Of a stretch of DNA of 64,000 nucleotides, positions 1 through 10,192 are shown in pieces. The first letter of the stretch is position 1, and every line of letters begins with the position of its first letter. Origin of the DNA: Providencia vermicola (GTDB lineage Bacteria; Pseudomonadota; Gammaproteobacteria; Enterobacterales; Enterobacteriaceae); NCBI RefSeq assembly GCF_010748935.1, contig NZ_CP048796.1, positions 809,001 to 873,000 on the forward strand, written 5' to 3'. A program made the translations under genes and the position numbers. The notes below the pieces were generated by a model that had not been told where the DNA came from, searched no databases, and saw only the letters and a list, made by a program, of their open reading frames with translations.

Positions 1-772
1 AAGTGATCTTGCTGCGATGGGGGCGGATCCTGCTTGGGTTTCACTGGCGATTACATTACCTCATGTTGACCTCCATTGGTTAGAGCAATTCAGTGATAGC
101 TTGTTTGAGCAGATTAATTATTACGGTATGCAGTTAATTGGTGGAGACACCACGCGTGGCCCGATGAGTTTAACTTATACGGTACATGGCTTAGTGCCAC
201 ATGGAAAAGCGTTGTCACGGTCAGGGGCTCGTAATGGAGACTGGATATATGTGACGGGGACACTGGGTGATAGCGCTGCCGGTCTAGCAATATTGCAGGG
301 CAGGTTAGATATCCAAGATGAAAAGCAAAAAGCATGGTTACTGGGACGCCATTTGCGTCCTCAGCCACGTATTTTGCAAGGCCAAGCATTACGCAATCTG
401 GCCTCTTCCGCCATTGATATTTCAGATGGATTAATTTCCGATCTAAACCATATCTTGAAAGCTAGCGGCTGTGGTGCACGTATTAATCTTGATGCATTAC
501 CACTTTCTGAAGCATTACAGCAAAACTGTTCCGTAGAGCAAGCGCGTATTTGGTCTCTCAGTGGCGGCGAGGATTATGAGCTTTGCTTCACAGTTCCTGA
601 GATAAACCGTGGTGCACTCGAAATGGCACTAGCGCATACCGGTGCCAACTTTACTTGTATTGGGCAGATCAAACCGCAATCTGAGGGGATCAGTTATTAT
701 TGTGATAATCAGGTTGTAGATGTGGCATTAAAAGGATTTGATCATTTTGTATTAGAAAATATTGATAATTAA
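1..772 (+). CDS. thiL: Thiamine-monophosphate kinase ThiL, 3' part
   Basis: ATP-dependent phosphorylation of thiamine phosphate to the coenzyme thiamine diphosphate, in the cytoplasm. The reading frame is open to the left edge of the window (codons for SDLAA precede the first Met at 17), so about the first 70 residues of the usual ~325 lie outside. Visible landmarks of the AIRS/ThiL ATP-binding fold are [18 protein letters not shown], the AIDISDGL segment and the C-terminal [10 protein letters not shown] motif. In enterobacteria the gene normally sits at the end of the ribDE-nusB-thiL cluster and is followed by pgpA. Here a terminator follows at once and no pgpA is present. Identity is very secure by motif and context. 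Confidence 0.96.
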   Translation, partial: SDLAAMGADPAWVSLAITLPHVDLHWLEQFSDSLFEQINYYGMQLIGGDTTRGPMSLTYTVHGLVPHGKALSRSGARNGDWIYVTGTLGDSAAGLAILQGRLDIQDEKQKAWLLGRHLRPQPRILQGQALRNLASSAIDISDGLISDLNHILKASGCGARINLDALPLSEALQQNCSVEQARIWSLSGGEDYELCFTVPEINRGALEMALAHTGANFTCIGQIKPQSEGISYYCDNQVVDVALKGFDHFVLENIDN

Positions 773-794
773 TCCTAGATAATAACGCATAAAA

Positions 795-833
795 AAATCA
801 GCCCGTGTCAGTCATTGTCACGGGCTTTTTTAT
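795..833 (+). terminator. Rho-independent terminator after thiL
   Basis: Inverted repeat AGCCCGTG (800-807) / CACGGGCT (819-826) followed by a run of T; ends the thiL transcript. Confidence 0.85.
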
Positions 834-1302
834 TATTATTGATCGCAACAGATCGTTATAAAGGGATCTTGAATCCATAAAATATTTTATTTTATATTTT
901 GCTGGCAAAATAATGCTGAGATAATTTATATAAAAGAATAAACAGGCTTATTAGTATAAATACTTACATATAAAGAGGGGGATTAAGTATTCTTTAAGTG
1001 TATGAATAAAAAGTCATTTTTTATTCATAAAAGAAAGCTGCCAAAAGGCAGCTAAAACAAAAATGAGGCGTAGATCTCATATAAATATGAGATATTTATG
1101 TCAATATTGACAAAATTCTTATGAGGGTAAATAGATGTTAAATCCATACTGAACTTTATTTGAGATAAAAGCAAGATCCTTTTTAAAAGAAATTTGCTTG
1201 AAATTGATCTAACTAATGATCCCGCTAATTTTATACTGAGATATTAAAAAATATGAGTGCAATTCAACATTAAATTACAGAGGGAATAGGATGAAGTACC
1301 AA
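834..1302. other. Non-coding thiL-dxs interval with palindromes
   Basis: No credible gene is seen in this AT-rich stretch, where E. coli carries pgpA and yajO. It contains a hairpin AGCTGCC/GGCAGCT (1036-1053) whose T-rich flank lies on the minus strand, a near-perfect palindrome ATCTCATAT-aa-ATATGAGAT (1074-1093), and a perfect 14-bp palindrome TGTCAATATTGACA (1099-1112) containing a minus-strand TTGACA -35-like hexamer. The roles are unknown; an operator or short transcript is possible. Confidence 0.5.
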
Positions 1303-1341
1303 GAAAAAACAGGTATTGCTTGTTACCCTAACAATACCTGT
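1303..1341 (-). terminator. Terminator of the xseB-ispA-dxs transcript
   Basis: Read on the minus strand, a 10-bp perfect stem ACAGGTATTG/CAATACCTGT (1332-1341 with 1309-1318) is followed by six T, immediately downstream of the dxs stop codon. Confidence 0.85.
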
Positions 1342-1353
1342 CTATTTTAGACA

Positions 1354-3222
1354 CTACAGTTTTTGTTGATACTGCTCGATAGCGTTCAGAATGCCTTGGC
1401 TATCTAAACCGAGATCTGCAATAAGCTCATCTTGACTACCTTGAGGAATAAAGAAGTCAGGTAATCCAAGGTTTAATACGGGGATCATCTTGCGCTCGCG
1501 CATCAGAAATTCGTTAATACCACTACCCGCACCACCCATGATGGCATTCTCTTCTAGCGTCACTAACATTTCATGACTATTTGCCATTTCCAAAATTAAT
1601 TCTTCATCCAATGGTTTCACAAAACGCATATCAACCACGGTTGCATTAAGTTCTTCAGCGGCAACTAATGCATGCTTGAGCAAAGTACCAAAGCAGAGGA
1701 TCGCCACCTTCTCACCTTGGCGTCGAATGACTCCTTTACCAATCGGCAGGGTTTCGAGAGGTTGAAGCTCAGCACCTGTTCCTGTTCCTCGAGGATAGCG
1801 AACAGCACTTGGGCCTTCTTTATAGTGGTAGCCTGTATGCAGCATTTGACGACATTCATTTTCATCACTTGGCGTCATGATCACCAATGTTGGGATACAA
1901 CGGAGATAGGAGATATCAAAAGCACCTTGATGAGTCTGACCATCTGCACCAACAATCCCAGCACGATCAATAGCAAATAAAACAGGCACTTTTTGGATCG
2001 CGATATCGTGGATCACTTGGTCGTAGCCGCGTTGTAGGAAAGTGGAGTAAATTGCAACAATAGGATTGTAGCCTCCGATAGCTAAGCCAGCAGCAAAGGT
2101 CACCGCATGCTGTTCGGCGATAGCAACGTCAAAGTACTGGTCGGGGTACTCTTTTGAAAAACGCACCATACCGGAACCTTCACGCATTGCAGGTGTGATC
2201 GCCATGAGTTTGCTATCATTCTGTGCTTCATCACACAGCCAATCGCCAAAAATTTTAGAGAATGTAGGCCCCGTTTCTTTGCTTTTAGGTAAAGTAAAAG
2301 TGCTAGGGTCAAATTTAGGCACAGCATGCCAGCTAATTGGATCTTTTTCGGCTGGTTCATAGCCACGACCTTTTTTGGTCATGATATGTAAGAACTGAGG
2401 GCCTTTTAGATCGCGCATATTTTTCAGCGTCTGTACGAGCGCAACAACATCATGGCCATCAACTGGACCGATGTAGTTAAAACCAAGTTCTTCAAACATG
2501 GTGCCTGGAACAACCATACCTTTGATATGCTCTTCGGTTTTCTTTAAGAGCTCTTTAATCGGCGGCATGTTCGAGAACACTTTTTTTCCACCTTCACGTA
2601 AGGTGGTATAAAGCTTGCCAGAAAGTAAATGCGCAAGGTGATTATTAAGTGCTCCAACATTCTCAGAAATAGACATTTCATTGTCATTAAGAATGACTAA
2701 CATATCCGGCGCGACATCACCAGCATGGTTCATCGCTTCAAAAGCCATGCCGGCAGTAATTGCGCCGTCACCAATCACACAGACGGTTTTACGATTCCTA
2801 TCTTCTTTTTCAGCGGCAATAGCCATACCTAAGCCGGCACTGATTGAAGTTGATGAGTGGCCGACACTGAGTACGTCATATTCACTTTCATCACGCCAAG
2901 GAAAGGGATGTAAGCCATTTTTTTGGCGAATGGTATCGATACGATCGCGGCGTCCCGTCAAAATTTTATGTGGGTAGGCTTGATGACCGACATCCCAAAC
3001 GAGGTTATCGAAAGGGGTTTTATAGACATAATGTAATGCGACGGTGAGTTCAACGGCGCCTAAACCAGAGGCAAAATGACCGCTAGATCGACCAACACTA
3101 CTAAGTAAAAATTGCCTGAGTTCATCACATAGCTTAGGCAGGCTTTCTTTCGGTAGCAAACGAAGCTCTTCCGGTGTTTCTGCCAGCGCTAGTGTTGGAT
3201 ACTTAGCGATATCAATACTCAT
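1354..3222 (-). CDS. dxs: 1-deoxy-D-xylulose-5-phosphate synthase
   Basis: Thiamine-diphosphate enzyme condensing pyruvate and glyceraldehyde-3-phosphate to DXP, the entry step of the MEP isoprenoid pathway and a precursor of thiamine and pyridoxal. I chose the ATG at 3222 ([10 protein letters not shown], 622 aa) because it matches the E. coli N-terminus (620 aa). The frame stays open 27 codons further upstream without similarity. Visible features are the TPP motif starting [17 protein letters not shown], the [12 protein letters not shown] segment, the central transketolase motif with [11 protein letters not shown], and a C-terminal transketolase domain. It lies downstream of xseB-ispA on the same strand. 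A 248-bp gap with a hairpin separates it from ispA, so a private promoter is plausible. Confidence 0.97.
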   Translation of the reverse strand: MSIDIAKYPTLALAETPEELRLLPKESLPKLCDELRQFLLSSVGRSSGHFASGLGAVELTVALHYVYKTPFDNLVWDVGHQAYPHKILTGRRDRIDTIRQKNGLHPFPWRDESEYDVLSVGHSSTSISAGLGMAIAAEKEDRNRKTVCVIGDGAITAGMAFEAMNHAGDVAPDMLVILNDNEMSISENVGALNNHLAHLLSGKLYTTLREGGKKVFSNMPPIKELLKKTEEHIKGMVVPGTMFEELGFNYIGPVDGHDVVALVQTLKNMRDLKGPQFLHIMTKKGRGYEPAEKDPISWHAVPKFDPSTFTLPKSKETGPTFSKIFGDWLCDEAQNDSKLMAITPAMREGSGMVRFSKEYPDQYFDVAIAEQHAVTFAAGLAIGGYNPIVAIYSTFLQRGYDQVIHDIAIQKVPVLFAIDRAGIVGADGQTHQGAFDISYLRCIPTLVIMTPSDENECRQMLHTGYHYKEGPSAVRYPRGTGTGAELQPLETLPIGKGVIRRQGEKVAILCFGTLLKHALVAAEELNATVVDMRFVKPLDEELILEMANSHEMLVTLEENAIMGGAGSGINEFLMRERKMIPVLNLGLPDFFIPQGSQDELIADLGLDSQGILNAIEQYQQKL

Positions 3223-3384
3223 TAGGGGCTCACTACTATTATAATTGTTAAAAGGTAATATACTCGTCATATATCCAGTTGCCGCATTGTTGACTAGGCC
3301 CAACCCTATGGGGCATCTAGTTTGCGGTGCTGTTAGCGACTTATTGGTTGTTCGCTCAGCGGTACTACGAATTATTTAGAGTAT

Positions 3385-3406
3385 AACGCTGGGTAATCCC
3401 AGCGTT
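3385..3406 (-). terminator. Hairpin in the ispA-dxs gap
   Basis: Perfect 9-bp inverted repeat AACGCTGGG/CCCAGCGTT with a TAAT loop. It lacks a proper T-run on either strand, so it may be a weak terminator, an attenuator or an mRNA-stabilising hairpin between ispA and dxs. Confidence 0.4.
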
Positions 3407-3470
3407 CGAATTCAGCTATTATGCCACTTTTATCATCATACGTCTGAATGTAAAGTGGCTTTATATAAGA

Positions 3471-4388
3471 TCAGCTTTTACGCTCGATAATGAAATTAGC
3501 TAATGCGATTAAGGTTTGCGTATTATAGCCTTGTGCTTCAATGACTTTTAAGGCTTCAAGGGCATTAAAATAAAGTTCACGCGCTTTTTCTTGAGCTGCT
3601 TCAAGCCCCAGTAATGAGGGATAAGTGCTCTTTTCATGCTCTGCATCTGCACCTTGACGCTTACCTGTGATTTCGCTGTCACCAATGACATCTAGAATGT
3701 CGTCTTGTACTTGAAATGCCAGACCGATAGCTTCAGCATAATGATCTAAAGCAGATAATATTTGATAGCCGTTATCTCCAGCGGCATAGGCGCCCATGCG
3801 AATGGCCGCTCGTATGAGTGCACCTGTTTTATGTTGATGAATTTGCTCTAGTTCCGCAAGGCCGACACGTTTACCTTCAGCTTCAAGATCAAGGGCTTGT
3901 CCACCGCACATGCCTGCTAAACCACTGGCATAAGCCAGCTCTGACAGCATGGCAATCCGATCTTTATCAGTGACATCTGGCATGGGGGCGGAGGAAAGTA
4001 ATTGGAATGCTAATGTTTGTAGCGCATCGCCGGCTAAAATCGCATTTCCTTCACCAAATTTTATATGGCATGTCGGTTGCCCACGGCGTAAATCATCATC
4101 ATCCATCGCTGGGAGATCATCATGAATGAGTGAATAGGCATGAATACATTCAACCGCCGCCGCTGGTGCATCAAGATTAATGGTCGCGACACCAAGCATA
4201 CTTCCTACAGTATAGGTTAAAAATGGGCGTAGGCGCTTACCACCGAGCAATGCGCCATGCTTCATCGCAGCAGCAAGCGGTAAATGTGAGAAAGGAAGCG
4301 CATCCAAAGCATCTAATAGATATTGGTTAACTCGCTCATACGCTTGTTGTTGTTGTACTATGAAGCTATTAAGGTGTTGTTCAGACAT
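3471..4388 (-). CDS. ispA: (2E,6E)-farnesyl diphosphate synthase
   Basis: Short-chain trans-prenyltransferase adding isopentenyl diphosphate to DMAPP and then GPP to give the C15 farnesyl diphosphate used for ubiquinone, undecaprenyl carriers and haem O. It has 305 aa (E. coli 299). It contains both aspartate-rich motifs: the first (FARM) in HDDLPAMDDDDLRRG and the second (SARM) in FQVQDDILDVIGD, plus GGKRLRPFL near the N-terminus that binds IPP. The start lies 3 bp after the xseB stop, so the two are co-transcribed. The farnesyl donor role links it to cyoE in the same window. Confidence 0.97.
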   Translation of the reverse strand: MSEQHLNSFIVQQQQAYERVNQYLLDALDALPFSHLPLAAAMKHGALLGGKRLRPFLTYTVGSMLGVATINLDAPAAAVECIHAYSLIHDDLPAMDDDDLRRGQPTCHIKFGEGNAILAGDALQTLAFQLLSSAPMPDVTDKDRIAMLSELAYASGLAGMCGGQALDLEAEGKRVGLAELEQIHQHKTGALIRAAIRMGAYAAGDNGYQILSALDHYAEAIGLAFQVQDDILDVIGDSEITGKRQGADAEHEKSTYPSLLGLEAAQEKARELYFNALEALKVIEAQGYNTQTLIALANFIIERKS

Positions 4389-4391
4389 AAT

Positions 4392-4643
4392 TTATTCGGT
4401 ATCTGGTGAAAAATCATCAAGTGCTTTATTTTCATCATCGCTAAGGAGAATTTGAACGCGTTGTTCAGCCTGTTGGAGGACTTTTTGCCCTTGTTTAGCG
4501 ATTTGAATGCCTCGTTCAAATTCATTGAGAGCATCTTCAAGTGGTAGTGAGCCAGACTCAAGGCGAGAAACAATTTCCTCAAGTTCTTTGAGTGAGTTTT
4601 CGAAGCTAACTACTGGTACTTGTTGAGATTTTTCTTTAGCCAT
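4392..4643 (-). CDS. xseB: Exodeoxyribonuclease VII small subunit
   Basis: Small subunit of exonuclease VII, which assembles in several copies with XseA and degrades single-stranded DNA. It has 83 aa (E. coli 80). The family pattern is clear: [32 protein letters not shown] in two helices forming a short coiled coil, then an acidic tail. It is the first gene of the minus-strand xseB-ispA-dxs cluster and is divergent from thiI across 219 bp. Confidence 0.95.
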   Translation of the reverse strand: MAKEKSQQVPVVSFENSLKELEEIVSRLESGSLPLEDALNEFERGIQIAKQGQKVLQQAEQRVQILLSDDENKALDDFSPDTE

Positions 4644-4862
4644 CTTTCTTCAACCACAAATATTCAATCATTCAATCAAGGGATTATATTCATTTAGCAG
4701 ACTAGCGTAGTCTCGCTACGGATACAATTTATTCTTAGTGTTTTTAGATTCAACACACAAGATAGTGCTATAATACGCTTCTTTATTGACAATTGGTAAC
4801 CTGTACGTGTGTCACTTTTAAAATACGTGCGCTGGCCCCTATAACATTAACATGCTGCTATT

Positions 4863-6314
4863 ATGAAGTTTATCATTAAGTTATTCCCAGAAATTACGAT
4901 TAAAAGCCAAACCGTTAGGCTACGTTTTATTAAGATCCTCACCAGCAATATCCGTAATGTCCTCAAACCATTAGGCGAAGAAATCGCGGTTGTCCGTCAT
5001 TGGGATAACATCGAAGTGCGTGTTAAAGGGGAAACAAAGCACGACGAAATTTGTGACATGCTGACTCGAATCCCTGGTATTCACCATATTTTAGAAGTTG
5101 AAGAAAAACCGTTTACTAGCCTACATCATATTTATGAAATGGCGCATGAGGCATACGGTGCATTACTAGAAAACAAAACCTTTTGTGTTCGCGTAAAACG
5201 CAGAGGGAAGCACGAGTTTACATCGATTGAAGCGGAACGCTACATCGGTGGTGGCTTAAATCAACATATTTCATCTGCAAAAGTGAAATTAACCGATCCT
5301 GATCTCACCGTGCATTTGGAGATCGAAGACGAAAACTTGATCCTCGTGAAAGCGCGTTATGAAGGTATTGGTGGTTTCCCAATTGGTACTCAAGAAGATG
5401 TACTGTCGCTGATTTCAGGTGGTTTTGACTCAGGCGTTTCCAGTTATATGTTGATGCGCCGCGGTTGTCGAGTGCACTACTGTTTCTTTAACTTAGGCGG
5501 TGCAGCCCACGAAATTGGCGTTAAACAAATAGCCCACTATTTATGGAACCGCTTTGGCAGTTCACATAAAGTTCGCTTTATTGCGGTTAATTTTGAACCT
5601 GTTGTGGCAGAAATCCTTGAAAAAGTTGATGATGGCCAAATGGGAGTGGTACTGAAGCGCATGATGGTACGTGCAGCTTCTAAAGTCGCCGAACGTTATG
5701 GTGTACAAGCGATTGTCACTGGCGAGGCATTAGGACAAGTATCAAGCCAAACACTGACCAATTTACGTTTGATTGATAATGCTTCAGATACGTTGGTATT
5801 GCGTCCTCTGATTTCTCATGACAAAGAGCATATCATCAAACTAGCTCGCCAAATCGGTACTGAGGATTTTGCTAAAACGATGCCTGAATATTGTGGCGTG
5901 ATTTCGAAAAGTCCTACCGTTAAAGCGGTTAAAGCGAGAATTGAAGCAGAAGAAGCAAATTTTGATTTCAGTATTTTAGACGATGTGGTTGAACACGCAC
6001 AAAATATTGATATCCGCCAGATTGCACAAGAAAGTCGCGAACAAGTGACAGAAGTGGAAATGGTGAGTGAGCTTTCACCAGACAATGAAATCATTTTAGA
6101 TATTCGCTCTGTGGATGAGCATGAAGATAATCCATTGTCGATCGAGGGAATTGAAATTAAACATATTCCATTCTATCGACTGGGAACGCAGTTTGGTGAT
6201 TTACCAAAAGAAAAGACTTATTTACTGTACTGTGATCGTGGTGTGATGAGCCGCTTGCAAGCGCTGTATCTGCAAGAACAAGGCTTTAGTAATGTGAAAG
6301 TCTATCGCCCGTAA
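4863..6314 (+). CDS. thiI: tRNA 4-thiouridine synthase / thiamine sulfurtransferase ThiI
   Basis: Transfers sulfur from IscS to U8 of tRNA (4-thiouridine) and to ThiS for the thiamine thiazole. It has 483 aa (E. coli 482). Domains in order: N-terminal ferredoxin-like and THUMP domain (about 1-165), PP-loop adenylating domain with SGGFDS at 185-190, and a C-terminal rhodanese domain (about 400-483). The persulfide-carrying cysteine is C457 in LLYCDRG, and the partner cysteine C344 lies in PEYCGV; both are present, so the enzyme should be fully active. It is divergent from xseB. The thiamine link fits thiL and dxs nearby. Confidence 0.97.
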   Translation: MKFIIKLFPEITIKSQTVRLRFIKILTSNIRNVLKPLGEEIAVVRHWDNIEVRVKGETKHDEICDMLTRIPGIHHILEVEEKPFTSLHHIYEMAHEAYGALLENKTFCVRVKRRGKHEFTSIEAERYIGGGLNQHISSAKVKLTDPDLTVHLEIEDENLILVKARYEGIGGFPIGTQEDVLSLISGGFDSGVSSYMLMRRGCRVHYCFFNLGGAAHEIGVKQIAHYLWNRFGSSHKVRFIAVNFEPVVAEILEKVDDGQMGVVLKRMMVRAASKVAERYGVQAIVTGEALGQVSSQTLTNLRLIDNASDTLVLRPLISHDKEHIIKLARQIGTEDFAKTMPEYCGVISKSPTVKAVKARIEAEEANFDFSILDDVVEHAQNIDIRQIAQESREQVTEVEMVSELSPDNEIILDIRSVDEHEDNPLSIEGIEIKHIPFYRLGTQFGDLPKEKTYLLYCDRGVMSRLQALYLQEQGFSNVKVYRP

Positions 6315-6335
6315 CTCGCTACGTTCTATAAGATA

Positions 6336-6369
6336 AAAGCCGATCCCGCTACGCTGTTTCGGCTTTTTG
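6336..6369. terminator. Bidirectional terminator between thiI and yajL
   Basis: Inverted repeat AAAGCCGA (6336-6343) / TCGGCTTT (6359-6366) with T after it on the plus strand and A-rich DNA before it. It serves the convergent thiI and yajL. Confidence 0.75.
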
Positions 6370-6372
6370 TCA

Positions 6373-6966
6373 TTACTGCTCTAAGTAATCATTAATCCCA
6401 TTAGGTAAAATTAATTGAGATGCAACCTTGCCAGCGATATCACGGCCAACTAGCAACTCAATCAATTTTAAGGCGAAATCAAAGGTAGTTGCAGGACCTT
6501 GACTGGTTAATAGATTCACTCGCTCATCAAAATACACTCGTTTATCAACCCATTTATTGGCTGCAATCTGATCTTGTAGGGTTGGGAAACATGTCATATT
6601 CCCCATGGGAAATAATTGATGATATTCCAATACCAGCGCAGGTGCGGCGCAGATTGCGGCAACAATTTTGCCATCAAGATGCATACGTCTTACTTTTTCA
6701 ATGACGAGAGGGCTATTTTGGAAGGCCTCTGCACCTTTTAATCCACCCGGAAGCACAATTGCATCGAAAGGATCATCGGCAACCCTAATTAAAGGCGTAT
6801 CAGCGATGATTTTGAGTCCTCTCGACGCTGTTATATTAACAGAGCCATCATCAGTCACGCTGGCTAAAGTTACTTTAATACCTGCTCTAACTAATAGATC
6901 GGCTGTAGTGACTGTCTCTATTTCTTCACTACCATTGGCGATGCATATCAGCACGGAAACCGTCAT
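6373..6966 (-). CDS. yajL: DJ-1/PfpI family chaperone/deglycase YajL
   Basis: DJ-1 family protein that protects proteins from oxidative and carbonyl damage. It was once named ThiJ, and a direct thiamine role is not supported. It has 197 aa (E. coli 196). The nucleophile-elbow cysteine C106 is in AAICAAPAL and the partner Glu15 is in GSEEIE, as in the family. Its start overlaps the 3' end of panE by 38 bp, so the two are translated from one transcript. Confidence 0.95.
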   Translation of the reverse strand: MTVSVLICIANGSEEIETVTTADLLVRAGIKVTLASVTDDGSVNITASRGLKIIADTPLIRVADDPFDAIVLPGGLKGAEAFQNSPLVIEKVRRMHLDGKIVAAICAAPALVLEYHQLFPMGNMTCFPTLQDQIAANKWVDKRVYFDERVNLLTSQGPATTFDFALKLIELLVGRDIAGKVASQLILPNGINDYLEQ

Positions 6967-7840
6967 TTTTTTCTTCTCGCTGTTTAACTAAATGGTATAA
7001 ACGATCGTTCTCAGGAGTATGAAGCCCGTGAGCTCTCGCTTGTTTAATCAGGTAGCCAGTAATGTAATCAATCTCTGTACGGCGTTTATTACGGATATCT
7101 TGCAGCATTGAAGAGTAGTTATTGGCTGTATTGTGAATGATGCCATAAATATAATTAACGAGCTGAGTTTTATCGGTATGTAGCCCTTCAATTGCCATCA
7201 CTTGGCAAATCTCATCGATGAGCGTATTGATTTGTTCTGGATGATTAAGTAAATCACCATTTTTACAATCATAAAGGATGGTTAATGGGTTAATAACACA
7301 ATTTGCAGCCAGTTTTCGCCAACACGTATTTAAAATTTGGTTATGCCATGCAACATCCGGTAGGGCTTCATGCAAAATATCGGCAATCGGATAGTAATTT
7401 TCAGCAAGTGAATTGATGGCACCAATATGGGTTATGCCGTTCGCAACATGAAAAACCTGATTATTTTCTTGCCACGCAGCGTGGGTGGTCACGCCAGATA
7501 AAAAAGGATGCCGTAAAGGGCCTAATTCCTCAAGCGTTCCCATGCCGTTATGCAGTAATAAAATTGGACAGGATTCGGGGATATTATGAAGCAAAGGGAG
7601 TAAGGCATCGGACACTTGCCATGCTTTTAAACAGACAATAACGAGTTCACTATTATGTAAGTGATTAAGGTTGTTACAAGGGATTAATTCACGAAAAATA
7701 CGCCCGTCAGGCTCATTAACATCAACAAATATATCGGATTGAGCGATACGTAACCATCCTTGAATATCATGCCCTTGTTCAGCTAATGCGGCAACCCACA
7801 GCTTGCCGATGGCACCACAACCTATAAGCGTTATTTTCAT
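6929..7840 (-). CDS. panE: 2-dehydropantoate 2-reductase
   Basis: NADPH-dependent reduction of ketopantoate to pantoate in pantothenate/CoA synthesis. I chose the ATG at 7840 (MKITLIG, 303 aa, equal to E. coli) because an AGGGGA ribosome site lies 4 bp before it; an in-frame upstream start would add six residues without similarity. The N-terminal Rossmann motif is GCGAIGKLW, and the C-terminal domain has the conserved [15 protein letters not shown] segment with its catalytic Lys and the [16 protein letters not shown] helix. It overlaps yajL downstream and is divergent from yajQ. Confidence 0.96.
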   Translation of the reverse strand: MKITLIGCGAIGKLWVAALAEQGHDIQGWLRIAQSDIFVDVNEPDGRIFRELIPCNNLNHLHNSELVIVCLKAWQVSDALLPLLHNIPESCPILLLHNGMGTLEELGPLRHPFLSGVTTHAAWQENNQVFHVANGITHIGAINSLAENYYPIADILHEALPDVAWHNQILNTCWRKLAANCVINPLTILYDCKNGDLLNHPEQINTLIDEICQVMAIEGLHTDKTQLVNYIYGIIHNTANNYSSMLQDIRNKRRTEIDYITGYLIKQARAHGLHTPENDRLYHLVKQREEKNDGFRADMHRQW

Positions 7841-7983
7841 ATTTCCCCTATGAACCATTTCTTCTAAGCTTGTAAGAATATAACGATATAGACATATGTA
7901 AACTCATATTTCCAGTATAGTACTTTTGCTGTCAATAGAAAGCAGCTATCATGCATCGCATTGATTATCAGGAGGTCATAACT

Positions 7984-8475
7984 ATGCCATCATTTGATAT
8001 TGTATCTGAAGTAGAAATGAATGAAGTCCGCAATGCGGTTGAAAATGCTAATCGTGAATTAACCACTCGCTGGGATTTTAAAAATGTGACGGCGAGCTTC
8101 GAACTTAATGAAAAAAGCGAATCAATTAAGGTCACTAGTGAGTCAGACTTTCAAGTTCAGCAGCTATTAGACATTTTACGTGAAAAAATGGCAAAACGTG
8201 GTATTGATGGTGCTGTATTGAATGTCCCTGATGACATTGTGCATAGTGGTAAAACATACAGTGTTGAAGTGACCCTAAAGCAGGGAATTGATACTGCCAC
8301 AGCCAAAAAAATCGTGAAGCTAATTAAAGATAGTAAATTGAAAGTACAGGCACAGATCCAAGGGGAGCAAGTGAGAGTAACCGGTAAATCACGTGATGAT
8401 TTGCAATCGGTAATGGCGCTCGTCCGTTCTGGTAATTTAGGCCAGCCATTCCAATTTACTAACTTCCGAGACTAA
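7984..8475 (+). CDS. yajQ: Nucleotide-binding protein YajQ
   Basis: UPF0234/DUF520 protein. Family members bind nucleotides, and a Xanthomonas member binds cyclic di-GMP; the role in enterobacteria is not settled. The start is the ATG at 7984 after a strong AGGAGG site, giving 163 aa, identical in length to E. coli and beginning [10 protein letters not shown]. Two ferredoxin-like halves are visible, with conserved [14 protein letters not shown] and [22 protein letters not shown], and the usual PFQFTNFRD end. Confidence 0.95.
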   Translation: MPSFDIVSEVEMNEVRNAVENANRELTTRWDFKNVTASFELNEKSESIKVTSESDFQVQQLLDILREKMAKRGIDGAVLNVPDDIVHSGKTYSVEVTLKQGIDTATAKKIVKLIKDSKLKVQAQIQGEQVRVTGKSRDDLQSVMALVRSGNLGQPFQFTNFRD

Positions 8476-8479
8476 CACG

Positions 8480-8513
8480 TAAAAAAGCCCACAGCATTTA
8501 TCGTTGTGGGCTA
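8480..8513 (-). terminator. Terminator downstream of yajR
   Basis: Stem AGCCCACA/TGTGGGCT followed by T on the minus strand. It lies between the convergent yajQ and yajR genes and mainly serves yajR. Confidence 0.7.
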
Positions 8514-8519
8514 TAGCGA

Positions 8520-9887
8520 TTATATTTGGTCTTTGATGATAGACTCGAGTTGTTCTCGGGAGGTCAATTTTCTATCCACTTTCACATAGACGCCCATTTC
8601 ATCAGGGATAATCGCGGCCTCAAGTACACCGGGTTGAGATAAGAGCAGTGCTTGTAACTTAGCGGTGTTTTTAAATTGAGGTGGTAACACAAGGCGAATA
8701 CTGCTGACATAAGGTGGTTGCTTCATGGTTAAGCTAACAACAAACCAAATGGCTGTTACTGCTAATCCACCGATAAATACCGCGGCTGCGCCATCTATAT
8801 CATATAACCAACCGCCGAGTATCCCTCCGATAGCGACACCTAGAAATTGGCTGGTGGAGTAAACCCCCATTGCGGTACCTTTATAACCTGCGGGAGCTTC
8901 TTTACTGATTAAAGAAGGAAGGATCGCCTCCATAATATTAAAGGCAACAAAAAACAGTTGTAAGCCAACGAAAATCACCCACAAATGGCTTCCTGACAGC
9001 CATAAGGTTATTTCAGCTAAAGCCAGTATCACAATACAGAATAAAAACACTTGCTTCATTTTTCGGTGTTTTTCAGCGTAGATGATAAAGGGAAGCACTG
9101 AAACAAAAGCGACCAGCATGGTGATAAGGTAAGCTTTCCAATGGTCTTTGGCTAGGTATCCCGCATCGCTCATCATTAAAGGTAAAGCGACGAAGCTGGA
9201 CATGAGCAAGGTGTGTAAGCTTAAGATGCCTAAGTTGAGTTTCAATAATTGCGGGTGAGTAATGACCGCCCGTAAATTTCCTTTAACAAAAGCGGATTCT
9301 CGGTTAGTAATATGCTGGCGGCTATTCGGTACAACAAACAGGGTAACGATGATAGCGCCTCCTGCTAATAGGGTGATTCCCCAAAATAGCCCGCTTAACC
9401 CAATCCAATGAGTGATGATCGGGCCTAATACTAAGGCAATAGCGAAAGTGATACCAAAGCTAATTCCTAAAAAAGCCATTGCTTTGGTTCGATTCTGCTC
9501 ACGCGTTAAATCGGAAAGTAATGCCATAACGGCGGCAGAAATAGCGCCAGCACCTTGCAAGGCTCGGCCAATAATAATGCCCCATATGGAATCACTGAGA
9601 GCGGCAATCACACTACCAATAATAAAGATAACTAGCCCAATAATAATTAAGGGCTTACGACCAATTTTATCCGACATTAAACCAAACGGTATCTGAAAGA
9701 TAGCTTGGCTTAAGCCATAAATACCAATCGCTAGGCCTACCAAAAATTCTGATGAGTCCTTAAGATGAATACCATAGCTGGTCAAAATGGGTAATACCAT
9801 AAACATCCCTAACATACGTAGGGAGAAAACTGAACCTAACCCCCATGTAGCACGGAGTTCGGAGGTGGTCATTTTGTTATCTTTCAT
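8520..9887 (-). CDS. yajR: MFS transporter YajR with C-terminal YAM domain
   Basis: Inner-membrane major facilitator of unproven substrate (drug/H+ antiporter class). It has 455 aa, matching E. coli. Twelve hydrophobic segments occupy about residues 15-390. The MFS motif A is GLMSDKIGRKPLI between TM2 and TM3. The last ~65 residues form the soluble, ferredoxin-like YAM domain (from about PPYVSSIRLVLPP) that marks this subfamily. Transcribed alone between yajQ and cyoE. Confidence 0.95.
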   Translation of the reverse strand: MKDNKMTTSELRATWGLGSVFSLRMLGMFMVLPILTSYGIHLKDSSEFLVGLAIGIYGLSQAIFQIPFGLMSDKIGRKPLIIIGLVIFIIGSVIAALSDSIWGIIIGRALQGAGAISAAVMALLSDLTREQNRTKAMAFLGISFGITFAIALVLGPIITHWIGLSGLFWGITLLAGGAIIVTLFVVPNSRQHITNRESAFVKGNLRAVITHPQLLKLNLGILSLHTLLMSSFVALPLMMSDAGYLAKDHWKAYLITMLVAFVSVLPFIIYAEKHRKMKQVFLFCIVILALAEITLWLSGSHLWVIFVGLQLFFVAFNIMEAILPSLISKEAPAGYKGTAMGVYSTSQFLGVAIGGILGGWLYDIDGAAAVFIGGLAVTAIWFVVSLTMKQPPYVSSIRLVLPPQFKNTAKLQALLLSQPGVLEAAIIPDEMGVYVKVDRKLTSREQLESIIKDQI

Positions 9888-10149
9888 AAATACTCGTCAT
9901 ACTTCAAGCTGTAGCTGTGTTGGCTTCATTCACTAACCCTGGTCAGTTATGAATGTATTTATCTAGGAATTAGTCACATTTTGCCTTATTACAACAAATT
10001 AGAATATTGTTAGTTATTATTTTGAGCATAGAAAGGCATTATCTCGCTATGCTAGGCATGAATAAGCGGGTATTAAAACATAAAAGTTATTCGATAGGGT
10101 AGGTCGATTCGTCAAATAAAAACGTTCGAAAACATGGTGACTAAATGAA
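9888..10149. other. Non-coding interval yajR-cyoE
   Basis: The 305-bp gap holds the presumed yajR promoter region (minus strand) and the cyo terminator hairpin; no further gene is seen. Confidence 0.5.
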
Positions 10150-10170
10150 ACGGCAGGACTAGCCTGCCGT
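10145..10170 (-). terminator. Candidate cyo operon terminator
   Basis: Perfect stem ACGGCAGG/CCTGCCGT (10150-10170) with a 5-nt loop. On the minus strand it is followed by TTTCATTT. It lies 23 bp after the cyoE stop. Confidence 0.6.
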
Positions 10171-10192
10171 TAGAGTAACTGCGTGTTAGAAT

